This document shows, one piece after another, positions 50,944 to 59,496 of a DNA stretch of 64,000 nucleotides. The translations under genes were made by a program, and so were the position numbers. A model generated the notes under the pieces. The model searched no databases, was not told the origin of the DNA, and saw only the letters and a list, made by a program, of their open reading frames with translations. This DNA is from Beijerinckiaceae bacterium (GTDB lineage: Bacteria > Pseudomonadota > Alphaproteobacteria > Rhizobiales > Beijerinckiaceae): the NCBI GenBank assembly GCA_947370975.1, contig CANBNG010000002.1, positions 62,001 through 126,000 of the forward strand, written 5' to 3'. The first letter of the stretch is position 1. Every line of letters begins with the position of its first letter.

Positions 50944-51195
50944 GAACGGGCCTCCCTCTCTTGATTGTTTTTATGCAGTCAATGGTGGCCGAAGACGCGC
51001 ACAGGCGCAAGGGTGATTGACCGGCCGCCCGCGAGGGCTAAACTCCGCCACCAAGACAGGCTCATCGTGCGTCCCGAAGGTGCACGAGATCAAGAAGCCG
51101 CCTCGGGAGTGAGACGCCGTCACCACGCCAGCCATGTGCGCCCCTTGGGTGGCATGCTGCGCTTGAATCGACATCGCCTGCTCCCGCGAAGACCA

Positions 51196-52335
51196 ATGGC
51201 AGGGAGAGTTGAAGACGTGGCCCAGTTGACGCTTGCGACAGATTACGACCGCCGCTTCCTGCTCGATCCCTATCTCGACTGGACACAGCGCGAGGGCATT
51301 CCGGTTTACGAGGATTTCGGCATCGATATTCTTGGCGTCGAGACAGCGCGCTGGGACAGGTTCGATGCGCGCGGCGCTTTCATTCATGCCAAGGGCCGTG
51401 GCGATTTCTGCGCGACGTTCGCGCTCGAACTGACACCGGGCGGGCGCACCTCGCCCCAGCGCCATCTCTTCGAGGAAGTGGTCTATGTGCTCGAGGGCCA
51501 TGGCTCGACGACGATCGAGGGGCCAGACGGGCGCAAACATTCCTTTGAATGGGGCCCGAAGAGCTTGTTCGCCTTGCCGCTGAACACGCGCTACCAGCAT
51601 TTCAATGGCTCCGGCCGCGAACGGGCGCTGCTGGCCTCCACCCATGATCTGCCCGCCGTGATGAACCTCTTTCACAATGAGCGCTTCATCTTCGACAATG
51701 ATTTCGCCTTTGATGAGCGCATGGGCCCCGACAAGCACATGGGCGGCGATGGCGATTTCACCAGCATTCGTCCGGGCAGCCATTTGTGGGAAACGAATTT
51801 CGTTCCCGACCTGACCGATTTCGGGCTGAAGGCCTGGGAGGCGCGTGGCGCAGGCTCGTCCAACATCGCCTTCGTGCTGGCCGATGGCACGATGCATACG
51901 CATATGTCGGAGATCCCGACGGGCCGTTACAAGAAGGGCCACCGGCATGGCGATGGCATGCATGTATTTGCGGTCACAGGCACGGGCTATTCGCTGTTCT
52001 GGAATGATGACGAGCAGGATTATCACAGCGTGCCCTGGCGTCATGGCGTCATGTATGCGCCACCGCACCTGACCTTCCATCAGCATTTCAACACAGCGCC
52101 CGAGCCCGCGCGCTATATCGCGGTTGGCATTGGCAGCCGGCGTTATCCGTTCATCCGCATGCGCCGCGAAGCGGTGCTCGGCAGCGAGGTGAATATTCGC
52201 GAAGGCGGGATGCAGGTCGATTATGCCGATCAGGATCCGCGCATCCACGCGATCTGGCTCGAGGAAATGAAAAAGACCGGAGTGCCCAGCGATATGGGCC
52301 GCTATATCGACGAAACAGACGTCACGAAAAGCTGA
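51196..52335 (+). CDS. Bicupin protein (copy 2)
   Basis: 379 residues, paralogue of the 11536-12648 product. The N-terminal barrel has PQRHLFEEV, so the first His of the HxH pair is Gln here; the C-terminal barrel has the same HRH-x4-H (GHRHGDGMH) and HQHFN metal set with His at the Glu position. Gene order differs between the two copies: here it lies upstream of two Bug genes and divergent from a maleate isomerase-like gene. The ATG at 51196 has only a weak ribosome site; GTG at 51217 preceded by AGGGAG ten bases upstream is a plausible alternative. Upstream 51196 back to 50944 shows nothing else. Confidence 0.7.
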   Translation: MAGRVEDVAQLTLATDYDRRFLLDPYLDWTQREGIPVYEDFGIDILGVETARWDRFDARGAFIHAKGRGDFCATFALELTPGGRTSPQRHLFEEVVYVLEGHGSTTIEGPDGRKHSFEWGPKSLFALPLNTRYQHFNGSGRERALLASTHDLPAVMNLFHNERFIFDNDFAFDERMGPDKHMGGDGDFTSIRPGSHLWETNFVPDLTDFGLKAWEARGAGSSNIAFVLADGTMHTHMSEIPTGRYKKGHRHGDGMHVFAVTGTGYSLFWNDDEQDYHSVPWRHGVMYAPPHLTFHQHFNTAPEPARYIAVGIGSRRYPFIRMRREAVLGSEVNIREGGMQVDYADQDPRIHAIWLEEMKKTGVPSDMGRYIDETDVTKS

Positions 52336-52368
52336 AAAAACAGCGCGGCGCGAATAAGGGAGGCACGC

Positions 52369-53427
52369 ATGATCCAGGGGTCATTGAAGACGTTTTGTCG
52401 GCTTGCGGGCGCAGCAGTCTGTCTTGCAATTGCAGCAGCGCCTGCGCGCGCGCAGGATGTTGCCGAATTCTACAAGGGCAAAAATATAACAATCGTCGTC
52501 GGGGCTGCGGCGGGCGGAGCCTATGATCTTGTCTCGCGCACCGTTGCCAATCACATGGGTCGCCATATCCCCGGCAATCCCAAATTCATCGTCTCAAATA
52601 TGCCAGGCGCATCCAGCCTGCCGATGATGAACAACATCACCAATGCCGCCAAGCGCGATGGCACGGTGATGGGCATGTCCAACAGTAATATTGCGCTCGA
52701 ACGGCCGCTCAAGATGCTCTCCAAGGGCGGCGGCCATATTGCATTCGACGTGCGCAAGCTGAACTGGATCGGCTCGCCGCTGCAACAACCCCATGTGCTC
52801 TGGGTCTGGCATGCAGCGCCTGCAAAGACAGCCGCCGATCTCAATCGCAATGAAGTGCTCATCGGCTCGACGGGTGCGGGCGGCGATAATTATATCGTGC
52901 CCCTTCTGATGAACCAGGTGCTCGGCGCGAAAATCAAGATTATCTCGGGCTATGAAGGCCAGAATGATATTTTCATCGCGGCCGAGCGCGGAGAAATTCA
53001 CGGCAACAGCGCGGTTCTGCCCAATCTCACTTCGGCAAAGCCCGATTGGTATCGCGACGGCAAGGTGCGCGTGCTCGTGCAATTTGGCGCACAGCGCCAG
53101 AAGGCACTGCCCGATGTGCCGACAGCTGTCGAACTCGCGACCACTCCGGCGGACAAGGAAATGCTGCGCTTTTACGCGCTGAAATTCTCCATGTCCTATC
53201 CGCTCGTCGTTGCCGCCGATGTGCCGGCCGAGCGCGTGGCCGCGCTGCGTCAGGCGTTTGATGAGACCATGAAGGATCCGTCCTTCCTCGCCGATGCCTG
53301 GCGGCAGGGGCTCGATATCGATCCCTTCTCGGGTGCGCAGATGACGCAATTGATCGAGGAAATCGAGCGCGCCCCCAAGGAGATTGTCGATCGCGTCTCG
53401 GCCATCATCATGCCCGACAAGAAATAA
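52369..53427 (+). CDS. Bug/TctC-family periplasmic binding protein (tandem copy a)
   Basis: 352 residues; leader ends PARAQDV. Loop 1 reads GAAAGGAYDLVSRTVANHMGRHIPGNPKFIVSNMPGASSLPMMNN, with Ala in place of the second Gly of GGGYD and PGASS in place of PGAGG. Residues about 100-115 (LNWIGSPLQQPHVLWVWHAAPAKT) differ from all other Bug proteins here. GGGAGGCACGC precedes the ATG. Followed by a second Bug gene after 5 bases. Confidence 0.84.
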   Translation: MIQGSLKTFCRLAGAAVCLAIAAAPARAQDVAEFYKGKNITIVVGAAAGGAYDLVSRTVANHMGRHIPGNPKFIVSNMPGASSLPMMNNITNAAKRDGTVMGMSNSNIALERPLKMLSKGGGHIAFDVRKLNWIGSPLQQPHVLWVWHAAPAKTAADLNRNEVLIGSTGAGGDNYIVPLLMNQVLGAKIKIISGYEGQNDIFIAAERGEIHGNSAVLPNLTSAKPDWYRDGKVRVLVQFGAQRQKALPDVPTAVELATTPADKEMLRFYALKFSMSYPLVVAADVPAERVAALRQAFDETMKDPSFLADAWRQGLDIDPFSGAQMTQLIEEIERAPKEIVDRVSAIIMPDKK

Positions 53428-53432
53428 GGAAC

Positions 53433-54455
53433 ATGGCTATGTATCGCATCGGGCTCATGGCCGGCCTTGCGCTGGCAACCTCTGGCGCGCAGGCGCAGGA
53501 AGATATTTTCTACAAGGACAAGCAGATCAAGCTTGTCGTCGGCTCGGCTGCGGGCTCGGGCTATGACATCAATGCGCGCGTGCTTGCGCGCCATTTGCAA
53601 AATCACATTCCGGGCAAGCCCGTGGTGATTGTGCAAAATCAGGTTGGCGCGGGCAGCGCGACCATGGCGACAGCGCTCTATAATGCAGCCCCGCGCGATG
53701 GCACGACAATGGGGGGTGCAATCAACGGCATGCCGACCATGCATCTGCTCTCGCCCGAAGCCGCGCGTTTCGACCCCGTGAAATTCAACTGGATCGGCAG
53801 CACCAATCGCGACACGCAAGTGTCCTATGTCTGGCAGGATGCGCCGGTGCAGTCTGTCACCGATCTTGCGACAAAGGAGCTGGTGGTTGGTGCAACATCG
53901 CCCGGCACGACGCAGGTTGATTTCCCGATTGTCGCGCGCCAGATTCTGGGCCTGAAATTCAAGGTCATCAGCGGCTATGAGGGCACGACCAACATCCATG
54001 TCGCCATGGAGCGCGGCGAGGTGCAGGGCGTTGGCGCGAATGGCTGGCTCAGCCTCAAGGCGCTCAACAGCAATTGGCTGAAGGAGGGCAAGGTCAAGGT
54101 CATCATGCAATATGGCCTCGTGCCCAACCCCGAATTGCCCGATGTGCCGACAGCTTTCAGCCTGGCTAAAAACGATGCTGACCGGCAGGCGCTCCAGCTC
54201 ATTGTCTCGCGGCTCGAATATGGTCGCCCCTTCTTCATGCCGCCCGGCGTGCCGTTTGAGCGCGTCACTCTCGTGCGCCGCGCTTTCGATGCAGCGGTGA
54301 AGGATGAAGCCTATCTTGCCGATGCCGCCAAGGCGCAGCTCGAGGTCAGCCCGATGACGGGTGAGGAGGTCGCCAAGCTCGTGGAACTGACCTCGGCGAC
54401 ATCCGCAGATGTCGTGGCGCGCGTGCGCGCCGCGCTGAAGTCTGCCGGCAATTAA
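53433..54455 (+). CDS. Bug/TctC-family periplasmic binding protein (tandem copy b)
   Basis: 340 residues; leader ends SGAQAQE. Loop 1 GSAAGSGYDINARVLARHLQNHIPGKPVVIVQNQVGAGSATMATALYNAAPRDG has NQVGAG instead of NMPGAG, so two neighbouring positions of the ligand loop differ. Start 53433 or 53439; AAGGAAC precedes the first. Convergent with the Cox-type large subunit, the two stops sharing bases (54452-54455). The tandem pair is distinct in sequence, so probably binds different ligands rather than being a recent duplication. Confidence 0.84.
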   Translation: MAMYRIGLMAGLALATSGAQAQEDIFYKDKQIKLVVGSAAGSGYDINARVLARHLQNHIPGKPVVIVQNQVGAGSATMATALYNAAPRDGTTMGGAINGMPTMHLLSPEAARFDPVKFNWIGSTNRDTQVSYVWQDAPVQSVTDLATKELVVGATSPGTTQVDFPIVARQILGLKFKVISGYEGTTNIHVAMERGEVQGVGANGWLSLKALNSNWLKEGKVKVIMQYGLVPNPELPDVPTAFSLAKNDADRQALQLIVSRLEYGRPFFMPPGVPFERVTLVRRAFDAAVKDEAYLADAAKAQLEVSPMTGEEVAKLVELTSATSADVVARVRAALKSAGN

Positions 54456-56761
54456 AGGCGATTGTCTTTCAGGATGCGCTTGAGGCGTTGCGGCGTCACC
54501 GGAATGCTGGTGATCACGCCGGGCACGCCCAGCGCATCCTCGATGGCCGAGGCAATTGCCGCGCCCACAGCCGCAATGCCGCTTTCGCCCGCGCCCTTGA
54601 TGCCAAGGGGATTGCGCGTGCTTGGCGCATCTTCGGCGATGATCACATGGACGTCGGGCACTTCGGCCAGCGTCGGAATGAGATAATCGGCAAAGGTGAC
54701 GCTGAGCGGCTCACCATTCGCGTCATAGAGAAATTCCTCATAGAGCGCGCCGCCAAGCCCCTGCACGAAGCCGCCGAGAATCTGCCCGCGTACCAGCAGC
54801 GGATTGATGGCGCGGCCAATGTCATAGGCGATGACATAGCGTTCGATCTTCACAGCACCCGTTTCGCGATCTAGGCTGACCTGCGCAATCTGATTGCCGT
54901 AGGGATAGGTCTGGTGGGCTGTTTCAAACCAGCCATCCGAGGCAAGGCCCGGTGCATGTCCGCGGCGCGTCGGCGAGGCCGGGCGCAGATGATGCGCGAT
55001 CTGGCCAAGCGAGATCGAGGGGCCCGCGCCATTGTCGCGGCGCACTACATTGCCTTCGACAATATCGAGCAGGGCAGGCTCGCATTGCATGAGTTCGCCA
55101 GCGAGCGTCAAAGCCTTTTCGCGCACAAGCAAAGCTGCTGCGTGAACGGCATTGGCCGTCATGACGGTTGCGCGCGAGGCATGCGCGCCAATGCCATATT
55201 CGATGCGGTCGGTGCGTCCGTGAATGACGCGGATGCGCTTGTAATCGGTGCCGAGCGCTTCGGCGCAGACCTGCGCCATAACAGTCTCGAAGCCCTGTCC
55301 GACGGACGCGCCCCCGGTAATCACCTCAATGGCGCCGGTCGTGTCGACCCGCACATGTGCGCCGTCGCTTGGCCCAAGCCCGCTCTTTTCGACAAAGAGC
55401 GCGAGCCCCACGCCCACAAGCTCGCCCTTCGCGCGCCGCGCCGTCAGTTCGTCCTGCAACTCATCCCAGCCGATGGCGGCAAGCGATTTGTCGAGCAGGC
55501 CCGCGTAATCGCCGGAATCGTAGGAGACATCATCCTCGAGCACGCAAAGCGGGCGCGCATAGGGCATTTCTTCCTTGCGGATGAGATTTTGCCGACGCAC
55601 GTCGATGCGTGAAATGCCAAGGCGCACGGCAATGGCGTCAAGCAGGCGCTCGCGCACGAAATTGGTTTCATAACGGCCGGGCGCGCGATAGGTGGCCGCT
55701 GGCGTCTTGTTGGTGAGGCGGTAATGGCCCGTCGCCTTATAGGCTCCCAGATGGTAGGGGCCCGGCAGGATGCCGCAGGTCGTTTCTGCCACGCGCAGTG
55801 CATGGGTGCGCGGATAGGCGCCCTGATCGTGCCAGAATTCATTTTCAATGGCGAGCAGGGTGCCTTTTTCATCGACAGCCGCGCGGATCTTGTGCCGTTG
55901 CTGGCGCGAATGATTGGCGGCGATGAGATGTTCGCGCCGATCCTCGATCCATTTTACCGCGCGCTCGAAGCGCAGCGCTGCGGCAAGCACGAGAATATCT
56001 TCCGGGTAGATTTCGCCGCGAATGCCAAAGCCACCGCCGACATGGGCTTCGAACAAATGCAGGCCCGTGGTGCCGCGCCCGAAGACGCGCGCGAGCGATT
56101 CCCGATTCTTGTGCGGCACTTTTGCCGCGCCATGCAGCTCCAGCACGTCGCGCGCCGTATCGTAGCGGCCAATTGCGCCGCGCGTTTCCAGCGGCACGCC
56201 GGAGTGACGCCCGACACTGAGATCGAGCTCGACAATCGCATGGGCGTTTGCGAAGGCCTCTGCCACATCGCCGAAACCTTGCGCGACAATGGCGGCTTCG
56301 GTCGACAGGCCCGGCGCAAATTCTCCCGTCGGCGCATCGGCCGCGATGATGACCGGCAGGCTTTCAACATGCACCTCAACGAGGTCTGCCGCATCTTCTG
56401 CAATATAGGCATCGCTCGCAAAGATCGCGGCGACAGGCTCGCCGACATAGCGCAGCATGTCTATGGCAAGCACGGGCTGGCGATAGGGCTCGAGCTTTTC
56501 GATCTTGCCTTCGCGGAAATCGATCGGGCCGATCTCGGCAATATCAGCCGCCGTCCACACGGCATAGACGCCGGGCAGGGCGAGCGCTGCTTGCGTCGAT
56601 ATCGACAGGATACGCGCATGGGCATGGGCCGAGCGCACGATCCGCATGTGCAATTGATGCGGGAAGTTGATGTCGGCGACAAAACGTCCGCGCCCGGTGA
56701 CGAGCGGGGGATCTTCGATGCGCGTGAGCGGCTGGCCGATGGCGCCCTTGGTCGATGTCAT
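54452..56761 (-). CDS. Molybdenum hydroxylase large subunit, CoxL-like
   Basis: 769 residues. Xanthine-dehydrogenase family, molybdopterin subunit: GRFVADINFPHQLHMRIVRSAHAHARI, YVGEPVAAIFA, GGGFGIRGEIYPEDILVLAAA, GGASVGQGFETVMAQVCAEALG and the active-site Glu in GIKGAGESGIAAV. The loop equivalent to CO dehydrogenase AYRCSFR reads ATYRAPGRYETN, so the Cys needed for the Cu-Mo site is absent and this is a hydroxylase, not a CO dehydrogenase. Part of a three-gene set (FAD, 2Fe-2S, large) with ATGA overlap at each junction. No Tat leader, so cytoplasmic, unlike the IorB type at 33122. Confidence 0.9.
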   Translation of the reverse strand: MTSTKGAIGQPLTRIEDPPLVTGRGRFVADINFPHQLHMRIVRSAHAHARILSISTQAALALPGVYAVWTAADIAEIGPIDFREGKIEKLEPYRQPVLAIDMLRYVGEPVAAIFASDAYIAEDAADLVEVHVESLPVIIAADAPTGEFAPGLSTEAAIVAQGFGDVAEAFANAHAIVELDLSVGRHSGVPLETRGAIGRYDTARDVLELHGAAKVPHKNRESLARVFGRGTTGLHLFEAHVGGGFGIRGEIYPEDILVLAAALRFERAVKWIEDRREHLIAANHSRQQRHKIRAAVDEKGTLLAIENEFWHDQGAYPRTHALRVAETTCGILPGPYHLGAYKATGHYRLTNKTPAATYRAPGRYETNFVRERLLDAIAVRLGISRIDVRRQNLIRKEEMPYARPLCVLEDDVSYDSGDYAGLLDKSLAAIGWDELQDELTARRAKGELVGVGLALFVEKSGLGPSDGAHVRVDTTGAIEVITGGASVGQGFETVMAQVCAEALGTDYKRIRVIHGRTDRIEYGIGAHASRATVMTANAVHAAALLVREKALTLAGELMQCEPALLDIVEGNVVRRDNGAGPSISLGQIAHHLRPASPTRRGHAPGLASDGWFETAHQTYPYGNQIAQVSLDRETGAVKIERYVIAYDIGRAINPLLVRGQILGGFVQGLGGALYEEFLYDANGEPLSVTFADYLIPTLAEVPDVHVIIAEDAPSTRNPLGIKGAGESGIAAVGAAIASAIEDALGVPGVITSIPVTPQRLKRILKDNRL

Positions 56762-57237
56762 TGCGCAGCCCCCATTTCGGCGGCCGCAGCCCGCACGGCT
56801 TTCACGATATTCTCGTAACCTGTGCACCGGCAGAGATTGGAGGCGAGAATGTCGCGCAGCTCCTCATCGCCAATGGTCGGGTTTTTTTCCAGCACGCCGG
56901 CAGCCAGCATGAGGAAGCCCGGCGTGCAATAGCCGCATTGCAAGCCGTGATGTTCGACAAAGGCCTTTTGCAGCGGGTGCATTTCATTGCCCTGCGCCAG
57001 TCCTTCAACCGTGCGCAGCTCCACGCCTTCGGCTTGAATGGCAAACATCAGGCAGGCACGCACGGTCTCGCCGTCGGCAATGATGGTGCAGGCGCCGCAG
57101 ACGCCATGTTCGCAGCCCAGATGCGTGCCGGTGAGGCCGCAATCGTCGCGCAAGGCATCGGCGAGCGTCTTGCGGGGTTCGACGCAGATGTCGTAGCGCC
57201 GTCCGTTCACATGCAGCGTGATGTCGTGTCTGGTCAT
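56758..57237 (-). CDS. 2Fe-2S subunit, CoxS-like
   Basis: 159 residues. First cluster GCEHGVCGACTIIADGETVRAC, second QCGYCTPGFLML with NLCRCTGYENI. Length and Cys spacing are those of small subunits of three-part molybdenum hydroxylases. The gene overlaps the FAD-subunit stop by 4 bases upstream and the large-subunit start downstream. Transfers electrons from molybdenum to FAD. Confidence 0.93.
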   Translation of the reverse strand: MTRHDITLHVNGRRYDICVEPRKTLADALRDDCGLTGTHLGCEHGVCGACTIIADGETVRACLMFAIQAEGVELRTVEGLAQGNEMHPLQKAFVEHHGLQCGYCTPGFLMLAAGVLEKNPTIGDEELRDILASNLCRCTGYENIVKAVRAAAAEMGAAQ

Positions 57238-58091
57238 GCGCAGGCCTGTTGGAAAGCGCGCGGCGCAAGCGCACGCACGAGGTCGCGGCGGTACTCGCCG
57301 CTGGTGATGGAATCTTCCAGCGGATCGAGCAGCGAGGCGGCAAGATCGCCCGCCACGCGCCAGGTCGCCATGTCGGGCGCAGCACCCGTCAGCAGAGCCT
57401 CGACCTCGGCCAGACGACGCGGAAAGGCCTCTGCGCCGCCAATGGTGAAGCGCGGCGCTACAATGCGGCCCTCCTCGATGCGCAAGGTCACAAGCACCAT
57501 GGCAATGGCGAAATCCCCCGAACGGCGGCTGAATTCACAAAAGCCCGTCAAGGTGCCGGCTGGCAGCAGGGGCAGGCGGGCTTCGACCAGAATCTCGTCG
57601 GGGCGCAGGGCCGTTGTCATGACCGCTTCGAAATAATCGCGCACCGCAATCTCGCGCGTGCCCTGCGTGCTTTGGGCAACCAGCACCCCATCGAGCGCCG
57701 CAGCTGTCGCGCACCATTCGGAGGCCGGATCGGCATGGGCGAGGCTGCCACAAAAGGTGCCGCGCGTGCGGATGGGGTGGTGGGCGATATGGCGCATGAC
57801 ATGGGCGAGCAGCGCGCCGGTCGGGCCTGCAATCGCGCCTTCATGAAACGCCGCATGGCGCACGCGCGCGCCGATGCGCAGCCAACCATCCTGCGTGTCG
57901 AGGCGGTCGAGCCCGGCAATGCGATTGATGTCGATGAGATGGGGCGGGCGGGCCATGCGAAAGGCCATGATCGGTACAAGACTCTGGCCACCGGCGATCA
58001 CGCGCCCGTCGTCGGGTGCGACCTCGCCAAGCAGGCGCACGGCCTCATCGATCGTCTCGGGGCGGTGGTAAATGAAGGCGGAGGCTTTCAC
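57234..58091 (-). CDS. FAD-binding subunit, CoxM-like
   Basis: 285 residues. N-terminal FAD-binding PCMH fold: FIYHRPETIDEAVRLLGEVAPDDGRVIAGGQSLVPIMAFRMARPPHLIDINRIAGL; then IRTRGTFCGSLAHADPASEWCATAAALDG, the pyrophosphate-binding region, and a C-terminal CO_deh_flav_C domain. With the 2Fe-2S and molybdopterin subunits it forms a heterotrimer that passes electrons to NAD or a quinone. It leads the set. The upstream 190-base gap is shared with the divergent Bug gene at 58283. Confidence 0.92.
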   Translation of the reverse strand: MKASAFIYHRPETIDEAVRLLGEVAPDDGRVIAGGQSLVPIMAFRMARPPHLIDINRIAGLDRLDTQDGWLRIGARVRHAAFHEGAIAGPTGALLAHVMRHIAHHPIRTRGTFCGSLAHADPASEWCATAAALDGVLVAQSTQGTREIAVRDYFEAVMTTALRPDEILVEARLPLLPAGTLTGFCEFSRRSGDFAIAMVLVTLRIEEGRIVAPRFTIGGAEAFPRRLAEVEALLTGAAPDMATWRVAGDLAASLLDPLEDSITSGEYRRDLVRALAPRAFQQACA

Positions 58092-58215
58092 GTGCAGTCC
58101 TCGTTTCGCCGGGCGGAGCCGGTCACCTGAAGCCTTGGAAAGGCGGGCAAACAGGCTGTTCCAAAAAGCACTTTGGTCCAGCCTATGTTGCGCTGCAAGG
58201 AAAAAATACCGAATT

Positions 58216-58231
58216 TGGCACAGTCATTGCT
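58216..58231 (+). promoter_or_regulatory. Consensus sigma-54 (-24/-12) promoter
   Basis: TGGCAC-AGTCA-TTGCT matches the RpoN consensus at every defined base (TGGCACR-N4-TTGCW). It ends 52 bases before the Bug start at 58283, so the leader would be about 40 bases. On the other side is the Cox-type operon, which has no such site. Confidence 0.75.
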
Positions 58232-58282
58232 TTTGACTTAAGCTGATGATCTGGCCCATCGGCCGCCTCAGGAGGGTACTCC

Positions 58283-59386
58283 ATGCAAGGCATGCAAATC
58301 TCCCGCCGCGCTCACGCGTTCCCACGCTTCAAGAGTATGAAAACCTCGCTTCTGGTGCTGCCATTGCTGGCGGCCAGCCTTCTGGCAGGTGGGCCTGCAC
58401 AGGCCCAAAGCGCCGCAGAATTCTACAGGGGCAAGACCATCAATCTCATCGTCGGCTACAGCACCGGCGGCGGATATGACATTTATGCGCGCGCTGTTGC
58501 CCGTTATCTGGGCAATCATGTGCCCGGAAATCCGAAGGTTGTGGTCACGAATATGCCGGGCGCGGGCAGTCTCGTGTCTGTGAACCATCTTTATAATATC
58601 GCTCCCAAGGACGGCACGGCCATTGCCACGTTCGGGCGGGGCTTGCCGATGGAGCCCTTGATCGGCGCGGCCAAGGTGCAGTTCGATGCGACCAAGCTCA
58701 CCTGGATTGGCAGCGTCGCCTCCGAGCTCAGCGTCTGCGCCGTGACGCAGAAGTCGAAGGTGAAGACATTTGACGATGCGTTGAAGATTGAATCGGCTGT
58801 AGGCGGCGAGGGCTCGGGGTCTGATCCTGATACCTATGCCTCGCTCGTGCGCAATCTCTTCGGCGCGAAAATGAAACTCGTCACCGGCTATCCCGGCGGC
58901 AACGACATGACACTCGCCATCGAGCGCGGCGAGCTCGATGGCCGCTGCGGCTGGTCGTGGGGTTCGATCAAGGCCACGCGACCCGATTGGGTGGCCGGCC
59001 CCAATGCCCTGCGCGTGCTGTTGCAGATGACGCTCGAGCGCAGCCATGAAATGCCCGATATTCCGACCGTCCTCGAACAGGCAAAGACACCGGCCGACAA
59101 GGAAGTTGTGCGCCTGATTGTCAGCCGCCAGACGGTTGCCCGTCCCTTCGCTGCGCCCCCCGGCATTCCCGAGGATCGCAAGATTGCGCTGCGCAAGGGC
59201 TTTGACGACACGATGAAGGATCCCGAATTCCTCGCCGAAGCCAAGACGCTCTCGCTTGAGGTCGAGCCTGTCACGGGGGCTGAAGTCGACAAGCTGATTG
59301 CAGAACTCTATCGCGCCTCGCCCGATGTTGTGGCGCGCGCGAAAGCCGTGATTGCCGGAACGGCGGGTGCGACCGCAGCGCAGTGA
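58283..59386 (+). CDS. Bug/TctC-family periplasmic binding protein
   Basis: 367 residues. A 15-residue N-terminal extension precedes a normal signal peptide ending GPAQAQS. Loop 1 GYSTGGGYDIYARAVARYLGNHVPGNPKVVVTNMPGAGSLVSVNH, then RGLPMEPLIGAAKVQFDATKLTWIGSVASELSVCAV. Two Cys in the mature part (LSVCAV and DGRCGWSW) are unusual for the family and could form a disulfide. Start at 58283 is backed by GGAGGG; the internal ATG at 58337 would give a shorter leader. Only gene of the nine Bug proteins with a consensus sigma-54 promoter. Confidence 0.85.
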   Translation: MQGMQISRRAHAFPRFKSMKTSLLVLPLLAASLLAGGPAQAQSAAEFYRGKTINLIVGYSTGGGYDIYARAVARYLGNHVPGNPKVVVTNMPGAGSLVSVNHLYNIAPKDGTAIATFGRGLPMEPLIGAAKVQFDATKLTWIGSVASELSVCAVTQKSKVKTFDDALKIESAVGGEGSGSDPDTYASLVRNLFGAKMKLVTGYPGGNDMTLAIERGELDGRCGWSWGSIKATRPDWVAGPNALRVLLQMTLERSHEMPDIPTVLEQAKTPADKEVVRLIVSRQTVARPFAAPPGIPEDRKIALRKGFDDTMKDPEFLAEAKTLSLEVEPVTGAEVDKLIAELYRASPDVVARAKAVIAGTAGATAAQ

Positions 59387-59496
59387 GGCTTTGAAATATA
59401 GCGGCCCGCCTGCGCAAAGCAGCCGGGCCGTGCGACTTTCTGGATGCCGGCGCGTTGTGGTGTTTTCCGCAGCGCCTGTGTTTCTGGACCTCTCGC

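Noticed and set aside
50971..52248. 425-codon open frame on the minus strand
   Set aside because: Antisense to the second bicupin, which has a paralogue and good motifs.
54452..58091. Carbon monoxide dehydrogenase (coxMSL)
   Set aside because: The AYRCSFR loop needed for the Cu-Mo site is absent from the large subunit.
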